A stretch of DNA of 14,315 nucleotides from an uncultured Saprospiraceae bacterium. GTDB taxonomy: Bacteria > Bacteroidota > Bacteroidia > Chitinophagales > Saprospiraceae. Shown one piece after another: positions 8,401 to 14,315 of this stretch (position 1 is its first letter; every line of letters starts with the position of its first letter). The notes beneath the pieces are model-generated. The model did not search any database. It was not told the DNA's origin and worked only from the letters and a program-made list of their open reading frames with translations. Position numbers and translations under genes: made by a program. Where the stretch lies: positions 1-14,315 of the forward strand of contig CAKUWM010000041.1 in the NCBI GenBank assembly GCA_934699305.1. Reading direction: 5' to 3'.

Positions 8401-10866
8401 TAATGAACCATGGGAAATTTCACTATAATAGATATTGGTAGTAGGCACTTCAGATGGAATTCCCAATTCCCACGTCACACTGCCATCTCCGAGCATTGTC
8501 GTCTTATAGAATAATTTTTCCCCTCCAAAAAACTTAGTTTTTAATCCATATCCGTTGACTGTCTTACTATGTCCGGCTATATAATAAACCTTTCTGAAAA
8601 GTTCTTCAGGCATCTTATATGACTGGGTAAGGTTCTTATAATTCTGATACAAAGTCAACATTTGAGGACTTGGAACTGTAGCATCAAAAGCATATTTAAC
8701 TTTATCTTGCCAGAATGTATCAGTCTCAAAACCTTCATTTGTCATCGGTAACAATTGCATCACACCCGGATAATTAGAAACTGCTTGAACTATTTCCTTT
8801 TTTGTGTATTTGAAGTCAATAAAACTAAGCAACTTAATGCGATCTGCATGACCGGTTAAGACTTCCATGATGAGGTGTGAACCAAGCCATGGAGTGCCTA
8901 ATAAAAACAATTTGTTGTTTACTCCTTTGCTAAAATTTGCAATTGTCTGTGGATGATTAATCATGATTTGTTTCATCACAAGCCCGCCCATTGAATGGGC
9001 GACAATATGAATAGGTCTATCATAATCCATATATTTATCCATCAAAGAAGCAAGTTCCTTTGCTGCTGTTGCCAAATCCAATCTCCAATCAAAGGCAAAC
9101 ACTCTTAAGTCATGGTCTTTCAATAAGAAGTTACCTATTTTACGATAATATTTATCCATAGCACCGGTTGGATATATCCCTTTTGCACCGATATTCATAT
9201 TGTCTATCAAAGCTCCTCTATTAAGTCTCAGGATAGAAAGCCACAAGTCATTCTCCTTATCTGCCAGCGTAGAGCCCATAATTCCGGGGATTAAAATGGC
9301 AATTGGTTTTTGACCACTAATGTTATCACAACTAAAAACATTTGATTCAAGCTGAAGATTCACACCTCTGGCACCAATATCTCTGGTAACTTTTTTAAAT
9401 TCTATATCATCTTCTTTGGGGATTCCATTAATAGCCATAGATATAGCTTTCCTTGAATTTTCATTTTTAAAATAACTAAAATGGTTTGTCTTGGGCACAT
9501 CAGACAGATAATAATAATATCCACCAACGCTCATCAATCCTTTATTCATGGAATAAGTGTCCACAACAAAGTCATTCTGTCGCCAAAAATAAATATTTGT
9601 CAATATGACCATAATTGAATTACCGACACTTCCCCCTAAACTGGCATCACCCGCTATAACATATCGTTCTGCATTAATTTCTATATCAATTCTGTTGTTC
9701 AACTTCTGAAAGGTAGATGATGTAACCATAGACCATAATCCGGGCATACTTCGAGCATCCATTCTGTGTGACAAAACATCCATTACAAACTCCGTGACTG
9801 CGCTATATATTGGATTGGCTTTTGTCCCAAACACGATACCTATCAGATTTAAAATTGCATTCAAATAAACATCTATTCTGTTTCCCAAAATAGTTGTCCC
9901 ACTGCTTGGACTGGCAACACGTACAAATCTTCCTATCTTCAACCTCTTTAATTCAGCTAATCCATTCATCTTATTCACCAGACTATTGAATTCAGGGGCA
10001 TCCTTACTTAGAGATTCTATTTCAGGTGCTGAAAATCCTTTAATTCTATTTCTTGAATCACATCGACATAATAAGTCTCCAACCAAACCACCACGGGATT
10101 GTGACAAAATATCAATAGTTAGGTTGGCAGGTAAAGCGTCTAATATGTCATTAACATTGGTAATAGGCGATACAGAAATTGTATAATGCTCCAATGCCAA
10201 CACATAATCATATCGTGAATGAATAGTCTTCCACAAATCGCCATTCTTCAAGTCTCCAAAAGAACCTTCCGTGCTACTCAATGTTCCGTGTAACAACAAT
10301 AATACTTTGCCGCTAACAACGGTCATTGGGTCGCACTTTGTCATGTTCATATCTTTATCAAGTAAGAACAATCCAGGGTTGCTCATCACCTTTTTGTCTA
10401 CCTTTTCCGCAATAAAAGCCGCTGTTATACTCGAAGCATCAGCCGCAAAGACATTGAGTAATTTTCGTTTTATATATTTGAAGACTCCCCTATCATCAGA
10501 AATTGATACACCGTCGGTTAAGACTTTGTATTCTACATTATCAGATCGTTTAATTTTAGAAGAAAAAACTTCATCCAGATCACCCAAATAGCCAATCCAT
10601 ACGGAATCATCTTCCAGGATAGCATGACCTATTAAGTTAGCATCCAATAGTTCCACTTTTTCACTTTCGCCTCTTGTCTGTCCACTTTTATAGGTAGCTA
10701 TTGCTTTATAATTGCCGACAACAGGTAAACTTGATTGGGTATCCTGAACACCAATTATTCCAATCTTTTCTAATTTAGGATCAGTAGAAGAAGGATTGTT
10801 TGAAGAAAATTTATCTTCTGATGGAGGTAATTGATTTTGGTCACCTTTGTTTGGATCATTTGCCAT
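5497..10866 (-). CDS. Giant multidomain protein: two alpha/beta hydrolases, M17N-like domain and CHAT protease
   Basis: 1789 residues, one uninterrupted frame, no signal peptide or clear membrane segment, so probably cytoplasmic. Order: Ser/Pro/Asn-rich start (1-45); short beta-rich segment (about 50-110); first alpha/beta hydrolase (about 185-465) with HGT (193-195), nucleophile S257 in SQSRGG, and D432 or D436 plus H462 as likely triad partners; second, LCAT-like hydrolase (about 520-830) with PGIMGS (527-532), nucleophile S625 in AHSMGG, D794 in GDGSV and H819 in SHGSL; acidic linker (845-890); a domain resembling the macro-like N-domain of M17 aminopeptidases (about 890-1045, GALIAGLGPVDQLT) without the metal-binding peptidase half; CHAT domain (about 1165-1455) with PWEM, H1314 in HFAAHG and C1360 in NCCYS; helical, TPR-like or coiled-coil tail (1460-1789). 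Known CHAT proteins act as proteases in bacterial defence (for example TPR-CHAT/Csx29). Lipase plus protease activity suggests a toxic effector; this is inference. Confidence 0.85.
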   Translation of the reverse strand: MANDPNKGDQNQLPPSEDKFSSNNPSSTDPKLEKIGIIGVQDTQSSLPVVGNYKAIATYKSGQTRGESEKVELLDANLIGHAILEDDSVWIGYLGDLDEVFSSKIKRSDNVEYKVLTDGVSISDDRGVFKYIKRKLLNVFAADASSITAAFIAEKVDKKVMSNPGLFLLDKDMNMTKCDPMTVVSGKVLLLLHGTLSSTEGSFGDLKNGDLWKTIHSRYDYVLALEHYTISVSPITNVNDILDALPANLTIDILSQSRGGLVGDLLCRCDSRNRIKGFSAPEIESLSKDAPEFNSLVNKMNGLAELKRLKIGRFVRVASPSSGTTILGNRIDVYLNAILNLIGIVFGTKANPIYSAVTEFVMDVLSHRMDARSMPGLWSMVTSSTFQKLNNRIDIEINAERYVIAGDASLGGSVGNSIMVILTNIYFWRQNDFVVDTYSMNKGLMSVGGYYYYLSDVPKTNHFSYFKNENSRKAISMAINGIPKEDDIEFKKVTRDIGARGVNLQLESNVFSCDNISGQKPIAILIPGIMGSTLADKENDLWLSILRLNRGALIDNMNIGAKGIYPTGAMDKYYRKIGNFLLKDHDLRVFAFDWRLDLATAAKELASLMDKYMDYDRPIHIVAHSMGGLVMKQIMINHPQTIANFSKGVNNKLFLLGTPWLGSHLIMEVLTGHADRIKLLSFIDFKYTKKEIVQAVSNYPGVMQLLPMTNEGFETDTFWQDKVKYAFDATVPSPQMLTLYQNYKNLTQSYKMPEELFRKVYYIAGHSKTVNGYGLKTKFFGGEKLFYKTTMLGDGSVTWELGIPSEVPTTNIYYSEISHGSLANEEVIFETIREIIQFGSSSFLPQVPPVSRGLEVEEEKKDVDIVVEDDNQIVETIFDGFHETSKSKVDDSLINVTVLNADLKYSAHPVLVGHFLHDGLYSAEKSLDTYLKQKLSERHRLGFYPGDIGASEVTYHSDSKPKGALIAGLGPVDQLTAYRLSITVEKAIIQYAFFFRDNYSRIENKNIATGISSILLGTSFAGLPVSECIRAILSGVQRANQRMVQLNSGLKLIKEIEFVDYYEDIAQQCYQILKDIESNHDSLNIVVGQFRKGLGKRRRLSLYEGASWWHTFNTSATYVQGYNTPRGLSFSSTSGRARIEQDGITTDLKMVEYLAREFSHRSNWDVRLSKTMFELLVPNDFKSIIRNQNNMVWKMDEYSAQFPWEMFHDYTSIDNARNETPTFVNTGMIRQLLTDKYRNNPIMAEENKAFVVGDPDYTDSGFSQLNGAEREAIEVTRLLNDNKFQVTSLIRRNAQDIITDLYSEQYRVMHFAAHGLYQDEEVNGEVRKKVGIVLGKDLILEPGMINQLSYVPEFIFINCCYSIDMTGLDEKYYKGRSNLAANIGTQLIKMGVKAVVAAGWAVNDAAAHTFSTELYRKLFDGYEFGDAVLSARRKCYDNHPDNNTWGAYQCYGDHYYKLINKSVTKIDNTPYVTENQAIIELQNEISFITSQIVSKRDHLAKLRNIINRVQVNNLETGYIKELYAKIYAELGESEMSLKELDGLFKIEKADFSVSSLELYCSLKGKVLLDNYRETDIVDEYLLDELLADIKVLDLIGVTAERRALKALLFRRISFLRRNDVDKRSKCLLKMKEYYVEAYSIIDKTMLVDSIYILYGYFLGSYLTGSRTLLMEMNKLMNSKYATLNALIKDLKGKLLIDRDGFRMYSRNKALVEVYMMQLLSSETKEELDSAFLDVKRELIFVIENFGNLKNIFDEIENVEFVIGMLTMKKDQNKVKVLKDLKKILESYVE

Positions 10867-10874
10867 AATAAATT

Positions 10875-10890
10875 GAATAAATAATTAGAA
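10875..10890. repeat. 16-bp direct repeat, copy 1 (leader of the CHAT gene)
   Basis: GAATAAATAATTAGAA, identical to 11081-11096. This copy lies 9-24 bp upstream of the CHAT gene start codon, inside the predicted mRNA leader. It is followed at 10900-10911 by AATTTGAAAGTT, whose exact reverse complement lies beside copy 2. Confidence 0.8.
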
Positions 10891-10899
10891 AAGAATGTT

Positions 10900-10911
10900 A
10901 ATTTGAAAGTT
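10900..10911. repeat. 12-bp inverted repeat, left arm
   Basis: AATTTGAAAGTT; the reverse complement AACTTTCAAATT is at 11066-11077. The arms are 154 bp apart. The right arm overlaps the predicted -7 box of the CHAT gene promoter. Confidence 0.7.
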
Positions 10912-11065
10912 TATGCCGCTTTATAGTTATGCTTAAATTAAATATACATTACATACGCATTTACAGCATAGTATAACAATTTTAATGGAGACCTTTCAAT
11001 AATAGATAACTTTAAAATGTATTATTCCGTGAATAGGAAAAAGAGACATGGCTTTAAAGTGTTTC

Positions 11066-11077
11066 AACTTTCAAATT
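11066..11077. repeat. 12-bp inverted repeat, right arm
   Basis: AACTTTCAAATT, the exact reverse complement of 10900-10911. It covers most of the predicted -7 element and the expected start point of transcription, so the full arm would not be in the transcript. A DNA-level role (paired protein sites) is more likely than an RNA hairpin. Confidence 0.7.
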
Positions 11078-11102
11078 TACGAATAAATAATTAGAACACA
11101 AA
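11072..11102 (-). promoter_or_regulatory. Bacteroidota-type promoter for the CHAT gene
   Basis: On the minus strand TTTG (11102-11099) is followed after 19 bp by TAAATTTG (11079-11072). This fits the known Bacteroidota housekeeping sigma consensus TTTG-N19-21-TAnnTTTG in both boxes and spacing. Transcription would start near 11066, giving a leader of about 200 nt before the ATG at 10866. The spacer contains copy 2 of the 16-bp direct repeat. Confidence 0.6.
11081..11096. repeat. 16-bp direct repeat, copy 2 (promoter spacer)
   Basis: GAATAAATAATTAGAA, identical to 10875-10890. It fills nearly all of the 19-bp spacer between the predicted -33 and -7 boxes of the CHAT gene promoter, a position where a bound protein would affect RNA polymerase. 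Confidence 0.8.
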
Positions 11103-11350
11103 CTTTTATCGTTCAAAAGTGTTTATAGCAAATTCCCTTTTCAATATTCCAATCTTTCAATTCAACCCATATTCCACAAGAGCCAAATATAAACTTTATA
11201 ATAAATTGATGTTCATTTATTTATGTATGAGATTATATCTTATACAATAAAGTAGTCATGCTTAAAATATGAATACAAGCCTCTGTATCATCATCACATA
11301 TTCACCATTACCATAATATTGAAAATTGAACTAAATATTCAAGATGGTGT

Positions 11351-13126
11351 TTGAAAAAAAATAATTATATGCAATTGCTACTCAAATATTTGAGGAAATA
11401 TTCAGGTTTAATACTGTTTACATTGTTGTTAGCGGCTATAGGCCAACTCTTCAGCATGATGGATCCTTATATCATGAGACTTTTAATAGATAACTACACC
11501 AATGATCTAAGCAAGTTTTCTTCCCGGGAGTTTTTAAAAGGCGTTTTGACCTTAGGACTTGCAATAATAGGTGTAGCCATGGTATCGCGCATAGCAAAAG
11601 CATTTCAAGATTATTTGGTCAATTTAATTACGCAGAAAGTTAGTACTGAAATTTATAATGATGGACTGAAACACGCATTAAGTTTGCCTTTTGAAGTATT
11701 TGAAGACCAACGAAGTGGTGAGACGCTGGGTATTTTACAGAAAGTCAGAACTGACGTCCAGCGCCTATTATCAACAAGCATCAATATCTTATTCGTATCT
11801 TTAATAGGAATAATCGCAGTCACGATATATTCATTTTCTGTATATTGGGCTGTTGGGCCATTATTTGCTATAACGATTCCAATATTAGTTATCCTAAGTG
11901 GTTATTTGACCAAAAAGATTAAGAAAATTCAAAAGAAAATTGTTGCAGAAACAACAGCTTTGGCAGGCTCAACAACCGAATCACTTAGAAATGTCGAATT
12001 AATCAAAAGCACAGGGCTGGTTGAACAAGAAATTAACCGTCTCAACGATACAACCAATCAAATCCTCGAATTAGAAATTAAAAAAGTTAAATACGTCCGA
12101 AGCCTTTCATTTATTCAGGGAACTGTCATCAACTTCATCAGAACGACGATTATTGTAATTATGGCCTACCTGATTTTTCAAGGTAAAATAAGTGTTGGAG
12201 AGTTTTTCTCTTTGTTTATGTATAGCTTCTTTATTTTCGGGCCATTAAACGAAATCGGCAACTTAATCAACCTATATTCTGAAACGCTTGTTAGTCTCCA
12301 AAACTTTAAAAAACTTATGGAAATGAAGCCGGAATTACCTCCTCAAGATGCTATTCCGGTACGGTATATCGACTCCATTGATTTCAACAATGTATCTTAT
12401 CACTATAATAGTACATCTAAAAATGCATTGAACAACATAAACTTCAACGTCAAGCAGGGTGAAAAAATCGCCTTCGTAGGTCCTTCCGGAGCCGGAAAAA
12501 GTACACTTTTCAAACTTTTGGTTGGGTTATATAAACCTGTCAACGGCTCCATGTATTTTTCTCACATACCTATAGAACGGATCAACATGAATGACATCAG
12601 ACATCAAATAGGAATCGTCAATCAGGATACTCATTTATTTGCGGGAACAATTAGAGACAACCTGCTTTTTGTTAAACCGGAAGCAACGGATGACGAAATA
12701 AAATCGGTATTACGAAAAGCTTCTGCCCATTCATTATTGGATAGAGCAGAAAAAGGCATATATACAACAATTGGAGAAGGCGGTATAAAAGTATCAGGTG
12801 GTGAAAAACAGCGGATATCCATTGCAAGGGCATTGTTAAGAAATCCACATTTACTTGTATTCGATGAAGCGACATCAGCTTTAGACAGTCTTACAGAAGA
12901 AGAAATAAACGAAACTATTGAAAATTTGCCGGATAACGACAAGAGAATAACGATTCTTATAGCACATCGCCTTAGTACTATCATGAATTGCAATCGAATT
13001 TATGTATTAGAAAATGGGAAGATTGTAGAACAGGGCAATCATTCCGAATTGCTTGAGATAAAAGGTCTTTATTTTGCCATGTGGCGTCAACAAGTAGGTT
13101 TGGAGAATGAAATTATCTCTGTATAA
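11351..13126 (+). CDS. ABC transporter, fused permease and ATPase (exporter half-transporter)
   Basis: ABC exporter subunit, 591 residues, expected to form a homo- or heterodimer in the inner membrane and use ATP to export a lipid, drug or peptide. The N-terminal membrane domain (about 1-315) has hydrophobic segments near 16-36, 65-85, 140-185 and 250-300. The ATPase domain (about 335-580) has Walker A GPSGAGKST (377-385; K383), Q-loop Q425, signature VSGGEKQR (481-488, a variant of LSGGQ), Walker B LLVFDEATSALD (D505, E506) and switch H539. All catalytic elements are present. The start is uncertain: TTG at 11351 gives the full length, while ATG at 11369 gives a protein starting MQLLLKYLRKY, which resembles the usual N-terminus of this type. 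The substrate cannot be assigned. It is transcribed away from the CHAT gene and followed by an lpd gene with its own promoter-like box. Confidence 0.92.
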   Translation: MKKNNYMQLLLKYLRKYSGLILFTLLLAAIGQLFSMMDPYIMRLLIDNYTNDLSKFSSREFLKGVLTLGLAIIGVAMVSRIAKAFQDYLVNLITQKVSTEIYNDGLKHALSLPFEVFEDQRSGETLGILQKVRTDVQRLLSTSINILFVSLIGIIAVTIYSFSVYWAVGPLFAITIPILVILSGYLTKKIKKIQKKIVAETTALAGSTTESLRNVELIKSTGLVEQEINRLNDTTNQILELEIKKVKYVRSLSFIQGTVINFIRTTIIVIMAYLIFQGKISVGEFFSLFMYSFFIFGPLNEIGNLINLYSETLVSLQNFKKLMEMKPELPPQDAIPVRYIDSIDFNNVSYHYNSTSKNALNNINFNVKQGEKIAFVGPSGAGKSTLFKLLVGLYKPVNGSMYFSHIPIERINMNDIRHQIGIVNQDTHLFAGTIRDNLLFVKPEATDDEIKSVLRKASAHSLLDRAEKGIYTTIGEGGIKVSGGEKQRISIARALLRNPHLLVFDEATSALDSLTEEEINETIENLPDNDKRITILIAHRLSTIMNCNRIYVLENGKIVEQGNHSELLEIKGLYFAMWRQQVGLENEIISV

Positions 13127-13197
13127 TAAAAAATGTTTGCCTGAGAAAATCATTACTAAATGGTGGAATTTACCCTTCCGATATCTAACCAATTTTA

Positions 13198-13205
13198 TAT
13201 CTTTG
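13198..13205 (+). promoter_or_regulatory. -7 promoter element upstream of lpd
   Basis: TATCTTTG matches the Bacteroidota -7 consensus TAnnTTTG exactly, 55 bp before the ATG of the dihydrolipoyl dehydrogenase. No TTTG or TTG is found 17-23 bp upstream, so only half of the promoter is supported. It lies in the 134-bp gap after the ABC exporter; no convincing terminator hairpin was seen there. Confidence 0.45.
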
Positions 13206-13260
13206 CGCCATTTGATAAAAACCGACTTTTGAGGTTATTAATTAAAACATAAATTTTAAA

Positions 13261-14315
13261 ATGAAATACGACGTTTTGGTATTGGGAAGCGGTCCCGGAG
13301 GTTATGTAGCAGCTATCAGAGCTTCTCAATTGGGTTTTAAAACAGCAGTCATTGAGCGTGAATCTTTGGGTGGAATTTGCCTCAACTGGGGTTGTATTCC
13401 CACAAAAGCTCTAATCAAGAGTGCTAAAGTGTTTGAATATCTCAATCATGCATCAGAATATGGCATAACTGTTGAAGGTGGCAAAGCTGATTTTAATGCT
13501 ATCATCAAGCGAAGTCGTGGTGTCGCAGATGGAATGAGTAAGGGTATTCAGTTTTTATTAAAGAAAAATAAGATTGATACTATTTTCGGTAATGGTCAGT
13601 TGAAAAAAGGCAAAAAAATCGAAGTGACCTCTGCCGATGGCAAAAAGGCAATATATGAAGCCAATCACATCATAATAGCCACCGGGGGACGCGCGAAAGA
13701 ACTACCCGGCATCGCAATAGATCACAAAAATATCATTGGCTATAGAGAAGCTCTTGCATTGGATAAATTACCAAAATCAATGGTCGTAATAGGTGCCGGA
13801 GCCATAGGTGTTGAGTTTGCTTATTTTTATCATTCTCTGGGAACAAAGATTACGGTAGTTGAATTTATGGAAAATGGCCTTGTGCCTAGAGAAGATGCAG
13901 ACGTCTCAAAGGAGTTGAATAAAATCTATAAAAAGAAAGGTATTCAGGTATTGGGAAATACGGCTGTCGAAAAGGTAGAATCTGCGGGAGGTTCCAGTAA
14001 AGTCACTGTAAAAGATAGAAAAACCGGCGCTACTCAGGTAATTGAATGTGATATAGTCTTATCCGCAACCGGTGTAACACCCAATGTCGAAAACATCGGA
14101 TTAGAAGAAGTTGGTATTCAACTAGATAGAGGTCACATCAAAGTGGATTCATTCTATAAAACAAATATTGAAGGTTACTATGCTATTGGTGACGTTATTC
14201 CAACACAAGCTCTTGCCCATGTTGCTAGTGCTGAAGGAATTACCTGCCTTGAAAAGATAGCCGGTCAAAATCCGCAATCCATCGACTACAACAATATCCC
14301 GGGATGCACATACTG
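13261..14315 (+). CDS. lpdA: Dihydrolipoyl dehydrogenase (3' truncated)
   Basis: E3 component of 2-oxoacid dehydrogenase complexes (pyruvate, 2-oxoglutarate, branched-chain) and possibly the glycine cleavage system: it reoxidises dihydrolipoyl groups with NAD+. 351 residues are visible of about 460-470 usual. The FAD-binding motif is GSGPGG (9-14), the redox-active disulphide is CLNWGC (C40, C45), the NAD-binding motif is GAGAIG (178-183), and the second FAD contact is AIGDV (308-312; D311). The C-terminal dimerisation domain with the catalytic His-Glu pair lies beyond the right edge. The start ATG at 13261 is unambiguous, because the FAD motif sits at its usual distance. No other subunit of a dehydrogenase complex is in the window. 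Confidence 0.95.
   Translation, partial: MKYDVLVLGSGPGGYVAAIRASQLGFKTAVIERESLGGICLNWGCIPTKALIKSAKVFEYLNHASEYGITVEGGKADFNAIIKRSRGVADGMSKGIQFLLKKNKIDTIFGNGQLKKGKKIEVTSADGKKAIYEANHIIIATGGRAKELPGIAIDHKNIIGYREALALDKLPKSMVVIGAGAIGVEFAYFYHSLGTKITVVEFMENGLVPREDADVSKELNKIYKKKGIQVLGNTAVEKVESAGGSSKVTVKDRKTGATQVIECDIVLSATGVTPNVENIGLEEVGIQLDRGHIKVDSFYKTNIEGYYAIGDVIPTQALAHVASAEGITCLEKIAGQNPQSIDYNNIPGCTY

Larger units (their letters stand above)
10867..11350. promoter_or_regulatory. Gene-free divergent control region between the CHAT gene and the ABC exporter
   Basis: 484 bp of AT-rich DNA without a supportable gene. It holds the putative promoter and long leader of the CHAT gene, a 16-bp direct repeat, a 12-bp inverted repeat and a 9-bp direct repeat AAAGTGTTT (11056-11064 and 11116-11124). 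No TAnnTTTG box was found on the plus strand for the ABC exporter, whose promoter therefore is not identified. No tRNA or other structured RNA was recognised; an unrecognised small RNA cannot be excluded. Confidence 0.6.

Noticed and set aside
9986..10591. Plus-strand open frames of 66 and 106 codons near the start of the CHAT gene (antitoxin or immunity gene candidates)
   Set aside because: They are antisense to the conserved first hydrolase domain, show no family features and have no promoter-like box. An antisense immunity gene would be attractive but is unsupported.
5497..10866. The giant gene as an artefact of two or more genes joined by error
   Set aside because: The frame is continuous, domain boundaries fall in linker-like sequence, and there are no internal frame shifts or plausible internal starts that would separate complete genes.
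4605..10866. Prophage origin for the S24 repressor and CHAT gene
   Set aside because: No structural, integrase or replication genes of a phage occur on either side; the flanks are ordinary envelope and metabolic genes.
10867..11350. Attachment site or insertion-sequence remnant explaining the repeats
   Set aside because: No integrase or transposase lies nearby, the inverted arms are 154 bp apart with no coding remnant, and no target duplication flanks them.
12631..12993. Minus-strand open frame of 120 codons inside the ABC exporter
   Set aside because: Fully antisense to the ATPase motifs of the exporter; a coding shadow.

Overview
The window reads as chromosomal DNA of a Bacteroidota (Bacteroidetes) bacterium. 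The evidence is a C-terminal type IX secretion (Por) sorting domain on a secreted peptidase, AT-rich intergenic DNA with no clear Shine-Dalgarno sequences, and promoter-like boxes of the Bacteroidota type (TTTG, about 19 bp, TAnnTTTG). The order cannot be fixed from the sequence; a Saprospirales/Chitinophagales-like member is a guess. There are nine protein genes (two cut by the window edges), no RNA gene, no CRISPR array and no recognisable insertion sequence.

Layout. (1) Positions 1-1789, plus strand: the end of a surface-polysaccharide operon, with a membrane-anchored family 2 glycosyltransferase (5' truncated), a GmhA-type phosphoheptose isomerase and a GmhB-type heptose-bisphosphate phosphatase. 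They overlap or lie a few bases apart and probably make and use a heptose precursor for LPS, capsule or S-layer glycan. (2) Positions 1833-4510, minus strand: an RluA-family pseudouridine synthase and, 20 bp upstream of it, a secreted M1-type zinc aminopeptidase with a T9SS tail. (3) Positions 4605-11102, minus strand: the accessory-looking part. It holds a LexA/CI-like S24 repressor and, directly upstream, a 1789-residue protein that joins two alpha/beta-hydrolase (lipase-like) domains, a domain resembling the macro-like N-terminal domain of M17 aminopeptidases, a CHAT (caspase-like) protease domain and a helical C-terminal region. (4) Positions 10867-11350: a gene-free divergent control region with a good promoter for the giant gene and an unusual set of repeats. 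(5) Positions 11351-13126, plus strand: an ABC exporter half-transporter. (6) Position 13261 to the end, plus strand: dihydrolipoyl dehydrogenase (3' truncated).

The candidate novel system is the pair of giant CHAT/lipase protein and S24 repressor. The architecture has several potential lytic or proteolytic activities in one polypeptide without a visible secretion signal, next to a stress-type self-cleaving repressor with a promoter-overlapping operator-like inverted repeat. It looks like an inducible cell-suicide or defence effector. That role is inferred from domain content and neighbourhood; nothing in the window proves it.

The other genes are ordinary housekeeping or envelope genes. The ABC exporter diverges from the giant gene across the 484-bp control region, but nothing shows that the two are functionally linked.
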